This document shows positions 7,163-15,472 of a DNA stretch of 36,361 bases, in pieces (the stretch's first letter is position 1; every line of letters begins with the position of its first letter). Below the pieces are notes generated by a model, which was not told where the DNA came from, made no database searches, and saw only the letters and a program-made list of their open reading frames with translations. The stretch lies in the NCBI GenBank assembly GCA_025800125.1, contig JAOXSF010000170.1:1-36361 (forward strand). The letters are read 5' to 3'. Origin of the DNA: Marinobacterium sp. (GTDB lineage Bacteria; Pseudomonadota; Gammaproteobacteria; Pseudomonadales; Balneatricaceae). The translations under genes and the position numbers were made by a program.

Positions 7163-8644
7163 TCAAATTCTTCTTTTTACTATTGGTAATACGGTACTTT
7201 TCTGTTTGGGGTAGTGCCGTAATTGTCGTTGAAGAATACGACTGCTATCCAGGTCAAAAGGGATCTGCTCTTCGTTATCCAATAGTGTTGTTGCCTGATT
7301 GAGCAAGGAGCAGCTACCCAGATAGCGCCATTGGTAGATGACGTGATAGCAGGAAAATGTATTGAATGTGTTGTCTTCGTACAGGCATAACGCACCATCA
7401 AATGGCCACCAGGCGATCTCCATCGGGCTGAATGCTGTTCTCAGGCGTTCATTGTAGCTCTCTGAGCTTTCTTCACCGGTGCAGGCTCCGTAGCATTGCT
7501 TGAGCTGATAACCAAAACAAGGTGTTCTGTGCTTTTCAAGTCCGGTTCGGTATTTGCACAGCTTGTACTTTTTGCTGAGCCCTTCAAGGGCTTTGCGTGC
7601 ATCTGCTGGTTTTTGAAACTGGCCATAACATTGGCCGATTTCAGAAAGGGGAATCTCGTCAAAAGGGTAAAGCTCTGGGTGCAGATAGCCCTCTGCATCT
7701 GCTTCAAGTTTCCAGCTGAAGATTTTACGCTTTTTACGTAGCTGCCGGTTATAGAGTGGGTGGCGTTCTTTAATCAGACGTGCTTCCAGTAACTGAGCAG
7801 AAAGATCACCTGCACAGCTGATACTTTCTATACGTCGAGTTTGCTGTACCATCCGAGCTTCTTTGCTGTTGTGCAAAGCCTCTGAGAAATGGCTGAAGAC
7901 ACGTCCACGTAAGTCTATGCTTTTGCCTATGTAGAGAAGGTTGCTTTCGCCTTCACGTGGCTCACCATAAAACAGATAGACGCCGGGGCCATCAGGTAAA
8001 GCGATCAGGTCTGTAAGCTGCATATGTGGCGGCAGGTGTACCTCACGGATACATTGTTTTACCAGCTGGTTAAAATGTTCAGTGTCAAAATGTTGTAGCC
8101 AGCGACACCAGAGCTGAGCCAATGCCTGGGCGTCAGCCAGTGCGCGATGATGGTTGTTCAGTGTTAACTGCCAGCGATGAGCAAGTACGGCAAGCCCATG
8201 TTTATCCTGTTCTGGTTCGAGTTGGCGTGAAAGCCTCACTGTACACAAGTGTCGTTGTCCCAGAGCCTGGTTACAACGGGCCAGCTCACGGCTTAGAAAG
8301 CCATAGTCAAAGCGCACGTTGTGAGCGACCAGAATACGTCCCCTTATAAGTTTCAGTAGTGCAGGCATCAATTGCTTAAATGTTGGCGCATCATTCACCA
8401 TTGCATCTGTAATGCCTGTTAGCCGGCTGATTGATGCTGGGATGGGCCTGCCAGGGTTTACGAGAGAGCTGGCCTGTTGCCAGCCTGTTTCCTGGTCATA
8501 CCATACAAGGCCTATTTCGGTAATGCGGTCACGGTGAGGCACAGCTCCCGTTGTTTCGAGGTCAATAAAAATCAGCGTATGCAGGCAATGATTGGTGTTA
8601 ACAGGTGTGGAAAAGTCAGGCAATGATGAAGGATGCAAGCTCAT
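7163..8644 (-). CDS. DEDDh exonuclease fused to a GIY-YIG (UvrC/Cho-type) nuclease
   Basis: The 493-aa protein joins two nuclease domains. Residues about 22-190 are a DEDDh 3'-5' exonuclease of the DNA polymerase III epsilon type: D28 and E30 in F-I-D-L-E-T-T-G, H-N-V-R-F-D-Y-G-F-L, and H-R-A-L-A-D-A with the His and Asp. Residues about 213-310 are a GIY-YIG domain: G-P-G-V-Y-L-F-Y-G, then L-L-Y-I-G-K-S-I-D-L-R-G-R-V and the E-A-R-L-I-K segment with the metal-binding Glu. The remaining part resembles the Cys-containing region after GIY-YIG in Cho/UvrC (C-F-G-Y-Q-L-K-Q-C-Y-G-A-C). The architecture is known in proteobacteria, and a DNA repair role parallel to Cho is likely. A minus-strand TATAAT at 8679-8674 with ATAACA 18 bases upstream is a plausible promoter. 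No SD is evident. Confidence 0.9.
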   Translation of the reverse strand: MSLHPSSLPDFSTPVNTNHCLHTLIFIDLETTGAVPHRDRITEIGLVWYDQETGWQQASSLVNPGRPIPASISRLTGITDAMVNDAPTFKQLMPALLKLIRGRILVAHNVRFDYGFLSRELARCNQALGQRHLCTVRLSRQLEPEQDKHGLAVLAHRWQLTLNNHHRALADAQALAQLWCRWLQHFDTEHFNQLVKQCIREVHLPPHMQLTDLIALPDGPGVYLFYGEPREGESNLLYIGKSIDLRGRVFSHFSEALHNSKEARMVQQTRRIESISCAGDLSAQLLEARLIKERHPLYNRQLRKKRKIFSWKLEADAEGYLHPELYPFDEIPLSEIGQCYGQFQKPADARKALEGLSKKYKLCKYRTGLEKHRTPCFGYQLKQCYGACTGEESSESYNERLRTAFSPMEIAWWPFDGALCLYEDNTFNTFSCYHVIYQWRYLGSCSLLNQATTLLDNEEQIPFDLDSSRILQRQLRHYPKQKSTVLPIVKRRI

Positions 8645-8673
8645 GATGATCGTTATTCTGGTCAGAACCGGTA

Positions 8674-8703
8674 ATTATATATAGTGCTACCACCCCGTGT
8701 TAT
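8674..8703 (-). promoter_or_regulatory. Candidate promoter of the exonuclease/GIY-YIG gene
   Basis: On the minus strand, TATAAT (8679-8674) lies 18 bases after ATAACA (8703-8698, four of six matches to TTGACA). Initiation would fall near 8667, giving a leader of about 23 bases. Confidence 0.4.
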
Positions 8704-8815
8704 GAGCAAGTATGGGTGGCTCAGGTAGATATGATCATAGTGCCAGCATGAGTCAAATGTAGAAGTTGATTCTGATTGTTATCCAGAGAGAAGGTTTCGG
8801 TTAACGTTGTATATC

Positions 8816-9574
8816 TTATTCAAGTACATTATTACGAGGAATGCGATGCTCCTGGCTGGCAAGGTGAGTCTCAATCGCAATGATACCTGCTTTCAGTAGC
8901 TGGCGCTGGTCAGGCGCTGTTGGGTTGTTAACGATAGGGATTTCAGGAATTTCATGCAGGTTTAATGGTGGATCAAGTCGTTTCAGTTGGCTTTGCAGGC
9001 TATCAAGCATGGTACTGAGCATCAGACGCATTAATACTTGAGTCATTGCTTTAAGGTCTCCGCTGCTGGCACCCAGAGCAGGTAGAATTTCCTCGACAGC
9101 GTCCCGAGAAAGTGATGTAGAAGGTAACTTTCGCAGAGCCTGCATGGCGGATTCGTCCTGAATGACCCGTTGTTCCATCTGTTGCTGTTGTGCAGGTGAC
9201 AGCTCGCCAATAACAATGGCAATTGGTTCCATTCCCTCCATTTCGAACAGGCCGATACCGTGAATATCGCGGACATTCAGTGACTCTGAGCTGCTCAGGC
9301 GTTGCAAATGCGCCATAACACGGCGGTCTTGCAGGTTTGCTTCCAGGCTGCTGAATTGTCTGGTTGTTGCGTGGAGCTGACTCTCACTCAGGTCTCGCTC
9401 ACGCTTAAGGTAGTCGCGCGCATCTGGTGATATGCGAACCTCTTCAGCATCATGAACACGCAACAGTGTTGTTTTTTCATGATGCCGCTGGTCAGCTTCC
9501 TGAGTCAGAACAGGATTGTTACCAGCATTCTGCTGAATCGCTGGGCTGGTTGGGCGGGGCTGGCCGATATCCAT
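8816..9574 (-). CDS. Conserved-looking protein of unknown function, 252 aa
   Basis: I do not recognise the family. The first 35 residues are rich in Gln, Pro and Asn and look disordered. They are followed by E-E-V-R-I-S-P-D-A-R-D-Y-L, a short motif type (V-x-I-S-x-E/D-A-R) often seen at the start of flagellum- or secretion-related bacterial proteins, though that link is weak. Residues 60-100 and 130-215 are predicted helical, with S-P-A-Q-Q-Q-Q-M-E-Q-R in between. No signal peptide, membrane segment or Cys is visible. AGAGGA lies about 8 bases before the minus-strand ATG, supporting the start. It is transcribed alone, upstream of the nuclease fusion. Confidence 0.6.
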   Translation of the reverse strand: MDIGQPRPTSPAIQQNAGNNPVLTQEADQRHHEKTTLLRVHDAEEVRISPDARDYLKRERDLSESQLHATTRQFSSLEANLQDRRVMAHLQRLSSSESLNVRDIHGIGLFEMEGMEPIAIVIGELSPAQQQQMEQRVIQDESAMQALRKLPSTSLSRDAVEEILPALGASSGDLKAMTQVLMRLMLSTMLDSLQSQLKRLDPPLNLHEIPEIPIVNNPTAPDQRQLLKAGIIAIETHLASQEHRIPRNNVLE

Positions 9575-9840
9575 TTTCTAAATCCTCTTTAGTAACCAAG
9601 GGAGAGGGAGAAAGACCCATCGGTCATATCAATCACCTGTTTGCCTGAATTATGCACAATTGTATCGGCGCTACCAGTGAATTCTGTAGAATTAAAGGTC
9701 TGAACAGGTATCATCTGCTGCTAATCCCTCGTGAAGGCTACTTTCTGGCTGCATCTGTGTTGTTGGCCCGGTTGTAGCGGAGCAGCATATGCGTCACAGG
9801 GAGGGCTACTTTTCTGATTTTTGAAATAAACTGCTATCGG

Positions 9841-10584
9841 ATGCTTCAGATGCTCAACTACTCTTCCGCCAGTGAACGAAACCGTGTGCCTATAGCTGAT
9901 TTTCTGATTCCTTTACTTCATGAAAAAAGCGTAGTTGATGTTCTTGAAATTGGTAGTGGTTCTGGTCAGCAGGCGCTTTATTTTTCTCAATGCTACGTTG
10001 CTATGAAGCAGGCGTTATTGGGAGCTGGTGTATTTGCCGACAACTTCGCTTCTAAAGCCAGTAATAGTGCTTCTAAAGCCAGTAATAGTGCTTCTAAAGC
10101 CAGTAATAGTGCTTCTAAAGATAGGCAAGTATTGAATTGGCAGTGTACAGAGATGCCTGAAAACTTGCCTTCTTTGCGTCAAAATTTGCAGGGTAGTGGT
10201 TTGAAAGCACCGTTTGAGTTGAATGTGCAAGCTTGTTGGCCAACTATTAATGTTGATCTTCTTTATAGCTCAAATACTCTGCATATCATGTCGTGGTTAC
10301 AGGTACAGGCGTTCTTTGCTGGAGCTGACTCTGTGGTAAAATCAGGTGGATTTCTGGCAGTTTATGGGCCGTTTCGTTATAACGGTGCATTTACCAGCCA
10401 AAGTAATGCTGAGTTTGATCACATATTACGTCAGCACAACTCCGCCAGCGGAATTCGTGACTTTGAACAGGTGAATCTGTTAGCCAGGAAGGCAAGGTTT
10501 TCATTATTTGCTGATTATGATCTGCCTGCAAATAATCGTTTGCTGGTATGGCAGAAAGTTGGCCTGGAGGTGTCGCATGGGTGA
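9841..10584 (+). CDS. DUF938 family SAM-dependent methyltransferase with a repeat insertion
   Basis: The 247-aa protein is a class I methyltransferase of the DUF938 family; the substrate is unknown. Matching segments are S-A-S-E-R-N-R-V-P-I near the start, V-L-E-I-G-S-G-S-G-Q-Q-A-L-Y-F (SAM motif I, residues about 34-48), S-S-N-T-L-H-I-M-S-W, G-G-F-L-A-V-Y-G-P-F-R-Y-N-G-A-F-T-S-Q-S-N-A, G-I-R-D-F-E and the C-terminal P-A-N-N-R-L-L-V-W. Between motif I and the strand carrying V-L-N-W-Q, the protein has an extra low-complexity stretch made of three tandem A-S-K-A-S-N-S units (residues about 70-93). The reading frame survives because each DNA unit is 21 bp. No strong SD precedes ATG 9841; ATG 9850 is an alternative. 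The 3' end overlaps the next gene by 8 bases. Confidence 0.88.
   Translation: MLQMLNYSSASERNRVPIADFLIPLLHEKSVVDVLEIGSGSGQQALYFSQCYVAMKQALLGAGVFADNFASKASNSASKASNSASKASNSASKDRQVLNWQCTEMPENLPSLRQNLQGSGLKAPFELNVQACWPTINVDLLYSSNTLHIMSWLQVQAFFAGADSVVKSGGFLAVYGPFRYNGAFTSQSNAEFDHILRQHNSASGIRDFEQVNLLARKARFSLFADYDLPANNRLLVWQKVGLEVSHG
10048..10120. repeat. 21-bp in-frame tandem repeat, about 3.5 copies
   Basis: Three identical 21-bp units at 10048-10068, 10069-10089 and 10090-10110, then the first 10 bases of a fourth (10111-10120). They encode A-S-K-A-S-N-S each. The perfect identity suggests recent slippage. Confidence 0.95.
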
Positions 10585-11338
10585 TATTTATTATCGTGCG
10601 CTCCGAAGTCAGGATGCTGTTGATATGAAGCAACTCTGGCTGGATGTGATTGCCTATGAACCGGGTGTAATGTTGCTGACTTATGAAGAGCAGCTCAAAG
10701 TCCCTGTTCGCCGGTTGGCTCAGGATGTTAATGGCATGCTGGCAGACCCGACAGCACTTGTATTAGGTGCTTTTTCCGGGCGTGAACTCATAGGTGTTGC
10801 TGCTGTAGAACAGCAGTTAACAGTCAGACAGAGCCATCGTGCTCGCTTGTGGGGACTTTGTGTCAATCTTGAGTGGCGAAGAAGAGGGATAGGGCAAACG
10901 CTGGTTCGTGGGTTGATAGAGCATTGCGAAGGGCTGGGTAATGTAGAGCAGATCAACCTTGAAGTATTGGGGTGTGCGCAGGCTGCAATTGAATTGTTTA
11001 TAGCCGAAGGTTTCCACTGTTTTTGTCATGAGCCTCATGCAGTACGTGACGGAGCGGATTATCATGATGAATTACGCATGCTCAGGGTCTTGTGCCCTCC
11101 GCAAAAGCTGGCTACAGCCCTGGCAGAGCCTGAGGTGAAAGAACCGCTGCACGGTGGCAAATCGCCGGATACTGTGTTAATAGACACTGTATCTGATACT
11201 ACAGCATCTGATACCACTACGCCTGAGGTTACAGACAAACAGGTAGCCCATGATGTTGTTCAACCGTCCGGTTCCCAATCTGAAATGCCTGAAGCGGTTA
11301 GAAAATCGTTACTCAATGTTTATTCCCGACCGTTGTAA
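10577..11338 (+). CDS. GNAT family N-acetyltransferase with a disordered C-terminal tail
   Basis: From ATG 10577 this is a 253-aa protein. GAGG at 10567-10570, six bases before the ATG, sets the start. Motif A of the GNAT fold, R-R-R-G-I-G-Q-T-L-V, with the preceding strand L-W-G-L-C-V, binds acetyl-CoA. N-L-E-V-L-G-C-A-Q-A-A-I-E-L-F-I-A-E-G-F is motif B. After residue about 170 the protein continues into about 80 residues rich in Thr, Asp, Ser, Glu and Pro, including S-D-T-T-A-S-D-T-T-T, not part of the fold and probably disordered. The gene overlaps the DUF938 stop by 8 bases, so the two are co-translated. The acetyl acceptor is unknown. Confidence 0.85.
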   Translation: MGDIYYRALRSQDAVDMKQLWLDVIAYEPGVMLLTYEEQLKVPVRRLAQDVNGMLADPTALVLGAFSGRELIGVAAVEQQLTVRQSHRARLWGLCVNLEWRRRGIGQTLVRGLIEHCEGLGNVEQINLEVLGCAQAAIELFIAEGFHCFCHEPHAVRDGADYHDELRMLRVLCPPQKLATALAEPEVKEPLHGGKSPDTVLIDTVSDTTASDTTTPEVTDKQVAHDVVQPSGSQSEMPEAVRKSLLNVYSRPL

Positions 11339-11470
11339 ATCGAAACTATGGAGGGCAGGGCGTGTCCTGTGCTGATAAGAATCAGGTGATCTGAATGTGG
11401 AATGGCCCCCTTTAAACGGCTACCTGGCTGAAGCGGGCAGTTTTATCTGCTTGCTTGTCGTAGTTTAAAG

Positions 11471-11480
11471 AACGTACGTT
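11471..11480. promoter_or_regulatory. 10-bp palindrome upstream of the secreted 146-aa protein
   Basis: AACGTACGTT is a perfect palindrome set in an AT-rich context (TTTAAAG before, TTTAAAATTATT after), about 50 bases before the gene start. It may overlap a promoter; TAAAAT at 11482-11487 is a possible -10 box. Confidence 0.3.
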
Positions 11481-11529
11481 TTAAAATTATTTTTGCAAAG
11501 CACCCGCAAACATACGGAGCGTGTCATTT

Positions 11530-11970
11530 ATGCGAATTTTCTGGCTGTCAGTGCTGCTGATGTGCTGTTCATCGGTACAGGCGGGTCGTTACCTGAAGCC
11601 TGCGTATATTACAAATGCCTATTTTACTAACAATATTGTTGATGTGGGTGGTTTTACTCAACCTGATTCTGTTTTTAATGTCCTGGCTGCTAATGAAGCG
11701 CAAGCATCAGCGATGCTGGTTATGAATCTGTTGCTGGATAAAGGTACGCATCGTATTGAGATAGATATTCTTGATGCTGATGGCAATAAAATTGATGAGT
11801 TACGTTTTGAGCCATTGGAAGCAGCAGAAGACAACTGGACTTATACCCTGACAGGCCAGTTTGGTGGTAGCTATACTCCGGGAGGGTTGTTCTTCAAGGC
11901 CTATGACCGCTACAACAATAATCGCCGTAAGCGTTTTCATTTGGGTACGTTACGTTTGCTGACTGAATAG
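11530..11970 (+). CDS. Secreted (periplasmic) protein of unknown function, 146 aa
   Basis: From ATG 11530 the protein begins M-R-I-F-W-L-S-V-L-L-M-C-C-S-S-V-Q-A, a typical signal peptide with a cleavage site after V-Q-A. GGAG at 11516-11519 is 10 bases from this ATG but only one base from the in-frame GTG at 11521, so the ATG is the better start. The mature part of about 128 residues is beta-rich: Y-I-T-N-A-Y-F-T-N-N-I-V-D-V-G-G-F, H-R-I-E-I-D-I-L-D-A-D-G-N-K-I and W-T-Y-T-L-T-G-Q-F-G-G-S-Y-T-P-G. It ends in a basic stretch, N-N-R-R-K-R. It looks like a small extracytoplasmic beta-sandwich. I do not recognise a family. Confidence 0.7.
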   Translation: MRIFWLSVLLMCCSSVQAGRYLKPAYITNAYFTNNIVDVGGFTQPDSVFNVLAANEAQASAMLVMNLLLDKGTHRIEIDILDADGNKIDELRFEPLEAAEDNWTYTLTGQFGGSYTPGGLFFKAYDRYNNNRRKRFHLGTLRLLTE

Positions 11971-12199
11971 GCAAGTGGGCGGTTGTGTTTGCTAAATTGC
12001 CGCCTCGTCGATAAAATCCGCCTGCACTCCGGGGCTGCATGTATTGATGTATTGTATTCGCCTGGGCACTTTTTCTCAGAGCAGGCTTCTCAGAGCAGAT
12101 GTGCAACAGAACGATGTGGTCATCACAGTGATCGTTATTACTCAATACCTGTCATCGAATAATAGCTCCGGGTCAACGCCCACTTCGATAGCGCATATC

Positions 12200-13234
12200 A
12201 TGAAAGCACATAAAATCCAGCAAGCTCCCATCCCGATGCGCCAGGTCGGCCCGCTGAAAATTTGCGGCCCGGTGCTGAACGAAAAACTTCCTGTCCCTCT
12301 GGCTACTTATGAAACGCCGCTCTGGCACTCGGTTGGACGCGGTGCTCGGGTTTCAACCCTGACTGAAGGTATCCGCTGTACGATTGTTGACGAACGTATG
12401 ACGCGGTCTATTTTGCTTGAGGCAGAGAATGCTACGGAGGCACTTGTCGCGCTATCAAGCATTCAGCAGCGTCAGGAAGAGATGCAGGCTGTTGTAGCTC
12501 AATCCAGTCGTTTTGCCAGGTTGATTGACCTCAATGCTCAGTTAGTTGCAAATCTGATCTACTTGCGGTTGGAATTCACAACTGGAGATGCCTCTGGCCA
12601 TAATATGGTCACTAATGCAGCAGACCGCCTGTTTCCCTGGATATTAGAACAGTACCCTCAGTTGCGTTATAGCTCTATCTCGGGTAACTACTGCTCAGAT
12701 AAAAAAGCAACAGCAGTCAATGGTATTCTGGGGCGTGGTAAGAATGTGATTGCTGAAATCACGATTCCACGTGCTCTTTGTGAGCGACGTCTGAAAACAA
12801 CACCAGAAAAGGTCGTTGACCTGAATATCAAAAAGAACCTTATAGGTACTATGATTGCTGGTGGTCTGCGCAGTGCGAATGCACATTACGCCAATATGTT
12901 GCTAGCGTTCTATCTGGCAACAGGGCAGGATGCGGCCAATATTATTGAGGGTTCACAAGGGGTTGTGCATGCGGAAGTGCGAGAAGGAGATCTTTACTTC
13001 TCTTGCACCCTGCCAAACCTGATTATGGGAACCGTTGGCAACGGCAAGGGGTTAGACTTCGTTGAGGACAACCTTCGGCAGCTGGGTTGTCGAGAAGCCA
13101 GAGAGCCTGGTGAGAACTCTCGTCGACTGGCTGCCATTTGTGCTGCGACGGTGCTTTGTGGTGAGTTATCACTGCTGGCTGCGCAGACTAATCCGGGCGA
13201 ACTGATGGAAGCCCATATCAAACTGGAACGCTGA
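12200..13234 (+). CDS. 3-hydroxy-3-methylglutaryl-CoA reductase (class I-like)
   Basis: The 344-aa enzyme reduces HMG-CoA to mevalonate, the committed step of the mevalonate pathway. Visible catalytic parts are Glu38 in T-Y-E-T-P-L-W, the Lys in S-G-N-Y-C-S-D-K-K-A-T, Asp in T-G-Q-D-A-A-N, the G-T-V-G-N-G-K-G cofactor segment and the C-terminal His in M-E-A-H-I-K-L. The D-K-K and G-R-G-K spacing resembles class I more than the statin-insensitive class II enzymes, and there is no N-terminal membrane part. ATG 12200 is chosen because family similarity begins just after it; the reading frame is open upstream to 12044 but that part looks non-coding. No clear SD is present. It is the first gene of the run to polB, and the isomerase follows after 3 bases. 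Confidence 0.92.
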   Translation: MKAHKIQQAPIPMRQVGPLKICGPVLNEKLPVPLATYETPLWHSVGRGARVSTLTEGIRCTIVDERMTRSILLEAENATEALVALSSIQQRQEEMQAVVAQSSRFARLIDLNAQLVANLIYLRLEFTTGDASGHNMVTNAADRLFPWILEQYPQLRYSSISGNYCSDKKATAVNGILGRGKNVIAEITIPRALCERRLKTTPEKVVDLNIKKNLIGTMIAGGLRSANAHYANMLLAFYLATGQDAANIIEGSQGVVHAEVREGDLYFSCTLPNLIMGTVGNGKGLDFVEDNLRQLGCREAREPGENSRRLAAICAATVLCGELSLLAAQTNPGELMEAHIKLER

Positions 13235-13237
13235 GCG

Positions 13238-14263
13238 ATGAGTGATCGCACCAACGACCGTAAGCTTGAGCATATTCGTGCTATTGAAAATGATCCCGCT
13301 ACAGATAGGGATCGTCGCTATTTTGATCGCATTCATCTAACCCACCGTGCGCTGCCTGAGCTCGCGCTGGCTGATATTAACCCACAGGTTGAATTTCTGG
13401 GGCGCCAGCTGAGTTTTCCGCTGCTGATTTCATCGATGACAGGTGGAGATCATGAGTTGGTATGCCAGATTAATCGCAATCTGGCACAGGCTGCTCAGCG
13501 TACTGGAGTAGCCATGGCTGTGGGTTCGCAACGTGTCATGTTCAGCTGTCCTGCGGCTGAAGAGAGTTTTCGGCTACGGGAATTAGCGCCAGATGTGCCA
13601 CTTATCTCTAATTTGGGAGCGGTGCAGCTGAATTACGGGTTGGGAATTCGTCATGCGATGCGGGCTATTGATGTTTTGCAGGCTGATGCAATATACCTGC
13701 ACCTGAATCCACTTCAGGAGGCTGTACAGCCGGAAGGCGATACAGACTTTCGCCATCTGATTGAAGAAATTGGCACGCTAGTAGAAACGTTACCGGTACC
13801 TGTACTGCTTAAAGAAGTCGGTGCCGGTATCTCTCCTGCTGATATAGAGGCTGGATTGAGAGTCGGAGTAACCTGCTTTGATCTTGCAGGTACTGGAGGC
13901 TTATCCTGGAGTCGTATTGAGCACCATCGTAGCAGCGGTGATGAGCTTGGGTTGCGTTTTCAGGATTGGGGGCTTCCAACACCGCTGGCGCTCAAATTGT
14001 CGCAGCCATATCAAAATCAGGCCAGCTTTATTGCCAGCGGTGGTTTACGAGACGGGATTGATATGGCGAAAGCTGTTATACTCGGCGCTTCGCTTTGTGG
14101 CATGGCAGGGCCTTTATTGAAACCTGCCATGGAGTCGGCAGACGCCGTCGTTGCCGTTATCGAGCGCCTGAAACGTGAATTTATAACAGCCATGTTCCTG
14201 CTGGGTACGGCGGATTTTGAGGCCCTGTACCGGAACCAGGCCCTCGTTCTTGAAGAGTATTGA
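13238..14263 (+). CDS. fni: Type 2 isopentenyl-diphosphate delta-isomerase (FMN-dependent)
   Basis: The 341-aa protein interconverts IPP and DMAPP using FMN and NAD(P)H. Family marks are R-K-L-E-H-I near the start, F-P-L-L-I-S-S-M-T-G-G, G-S-Q-R, S-N-L-G-A-V-Q-L, the Gln/Glu-bearing H-L-N-P-L-Q-E segment with the catalytic Gln, V-K-E-V-G-like L-L-K-E-V-G-A-G-I, and A-S-G-G-L-R-D-G for FMN phosphate binding. Length is normal. It starts 3 bases after the HMG-CoA reductase stop and is followed 16 bases later by HMG-CoA synthase, so translation is probably coupled. Confidence 0.95.
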   Translation: MSDRTNDRKLEHIRAIENDPATDRDRRYFDRIHLTHRALPELALADINPQVEFLGRQLSFPLLISSMTGGDHELVCQINRNLAQAAQRTGVAMAVGSQRVMFSCPAAEESFRLRELAPDVPLISNLGAVQLNYGLGIRHAMRAIDVLQADAIYLHLNPLQEAVQPEGDTDFRHLIEEIGTLVETLPVPVLLKEVGAGISPADIEAGLRVGVTCFDLAGTGGLSWSRIEHHRSSGDELGLRFQDWGLPTPLALKLSQPYQNQASFIASGGLRDGIDMAKAVILGASLCGMAGPLLKPAMESADAVVAVIERLKREFITAMFLLGTADFEALYRNQALVLEEY

Positions 14264-14279
14264 GGATCGAGCACTCCTT

Positions 14280-15446
14280 ATGTCAGTCGGTATTGACGAA
14301 ATCAGTTTCTACACCTCCAATTATTATCTTGACCTGCGAACGTTGGCAGAGGTGCAGAAGACCGATACAGAAAAATATTACCAGGGGATCGGTCAGGAAA
14401 AAATGGGAATGGCTGCGCCTGATGAAGACGTTGTCACCATGGCTGCTAATGCAGCTCAGCCCCTGATTGAACGGGTAGGGACGGATGCCGTTACCACCCT
14501 GATGTTTGCCACCGAAACAGGTATTGATCAGTCTAAGGCTGCGGGTATTTATGTACACCGTCTGTTGGGTCTGCATGATAACTGTCGGGTCGTTGAATTG
14601 AAGCAAGCCTGTTACAGTGCGACCGCTGCATTGCAGATGGCTTGTGCACTGGTGGCGCGTCAGCCAGAGAAAAAAGTGCTGGTTGTTGCTTCGGATATTG
14701 CGCGCTATGACCTGGACTCACCGGGAGAAGCAACCCAGGGGTGTGGTGCTGTGGCAATGCTGATTGCTGCTGACCCCAGGTTGATAGAGATTGACCCTGA
14801 GGTGGGCAATTACGCTGAAGATGTGATGGATTTCTGGCGCCCGAACTACCGAGCAACAGCGTTAGTTGATGGCAAGTACTCTACAAAAATCTATCTTCGA
14901 TCACTGAAGAAAGCCTGGGAAAACTTTTGTGAGGCGAGCTCTCTGGCTTTTGGTGACTTCAGCCATTTCTGTTATCACTTACCATTTGGCAAGATGGCGC
15001 AGAAAGCACATCAACATCTGGCCAAAGTGAACCGTAGCGGATTGGATGCAGAGCAGGTAGAGGCGCAAATTGCTGATAGCTTGCACTATAACAGAGCGAT
15101 TGGTAACAGTTATTCTGCGTCCATGTATATTGGCCTGACATCGTTACTGGAAAACTGTAAGCATAATCTGGCGGGTAGTCGTATTGGTTTCTTCAGCTAT
15201 GGTTCTGGCTGTGTTGCTGAGTTTTTCTCTGGCAAAGTAGTTGATGGTTATCAGCACTTTCTGCATCGTGAACGCCATCACAACATGCTGGAAGCCCGCA
15301 CTGAGGTTGACTACACGCGTTATCTTGAATTGTACCGTTATCCTGATCCACGTGATGGCAGTGAGTGTAAGATTGAGGCTGAAACGACAGGGCGTTTCCG
15401 CCTGGCGGCTATACGTAATCACAAACGGGAATATATCGCCGTCTGA
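14280..15446 (+). CDS. mvaS: Hydroxymethylglutaryl-CoA synthase
   Basis: The 388-aa thiolase-superfamily enzyme condenses acetyl-CoA with acetoacetyl-CoA to give HMG-CoA. It opens with S-V-G-I-D-E-I-S-F-Y, usual for bacterial MvaS. The general base Glu is in A-T-E-T-G-I-D-Q-S-K, the acylated Cys is in E-L-K-Q-A-C-Y-S-A-T, and the catalytic His is in F-C-Y-H-L-P-F-G-K-M. G-N-S-Y-S-A-S and S-Y-G-S-G-C-V-A-E-F-F also match. I chose ATG 14280 over in-frame starts upstream because family similarity begins there; GAGG lies 14 bases away, longer than ideal. It sits between the isomerase and the first GHMP kinase. Confidence 0.95.
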   Translation: MSVGIDEISFYTSNYYLDLRTLAEVQKTDTEKYYQGIGQEKMGMAAPDEDVVTMAANAAQPLIERVGTDAVTTLMFATETGIDQSKAAGIYVHRLLGLHDNCRVVELKQACYSATAALQMACALVARQPEKKVLVVASDIARYDLDSPGEATQGCGAVAMLIAADPRLIEIDPEVGNYAEDVMDFWRPNYRATALVDGKYSTKIYLRSLKKAWENFCEASSLAFGDFSHFCYHLPFGKMAQKAHQHLAKVNRSGLDAEQVEAQIADSLHYNRAIGNSYSASMYIGLTSLLENCKHNLAGSRIGFFSYGSGCVAEFFSGKVVDGYQHFLHRERHHNMLEARTEVDYTRYLELYRYPDPRDGSECKIEAETTGRFRLAAIRNHKREYIAV

Positions 15447-15472
15447 TCTCCTGGCGTATAGGAGGTAGTATG

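Noticed and set aside
10048-10120. Repeats that could suggest a CRISPR array
   Set aside because: The units are directly adjacent without spacers and encode an in-frame peptide; it is a minisatellite.
12044-12199. N-terminal extension of HMG-CoA reductase
   Set aside because: The open frame is there but its translation has no similarity to reductases or to a membrane anchor, and no ribosome binding site.
14217-14279. Upstream start for HMG-CoA synthase overlapping the isomerase gene
   Set aside because: Family similarity begins at 14280 (S-V-G-I-D-E-I); the upstream part is isomerase sequence in another frame.
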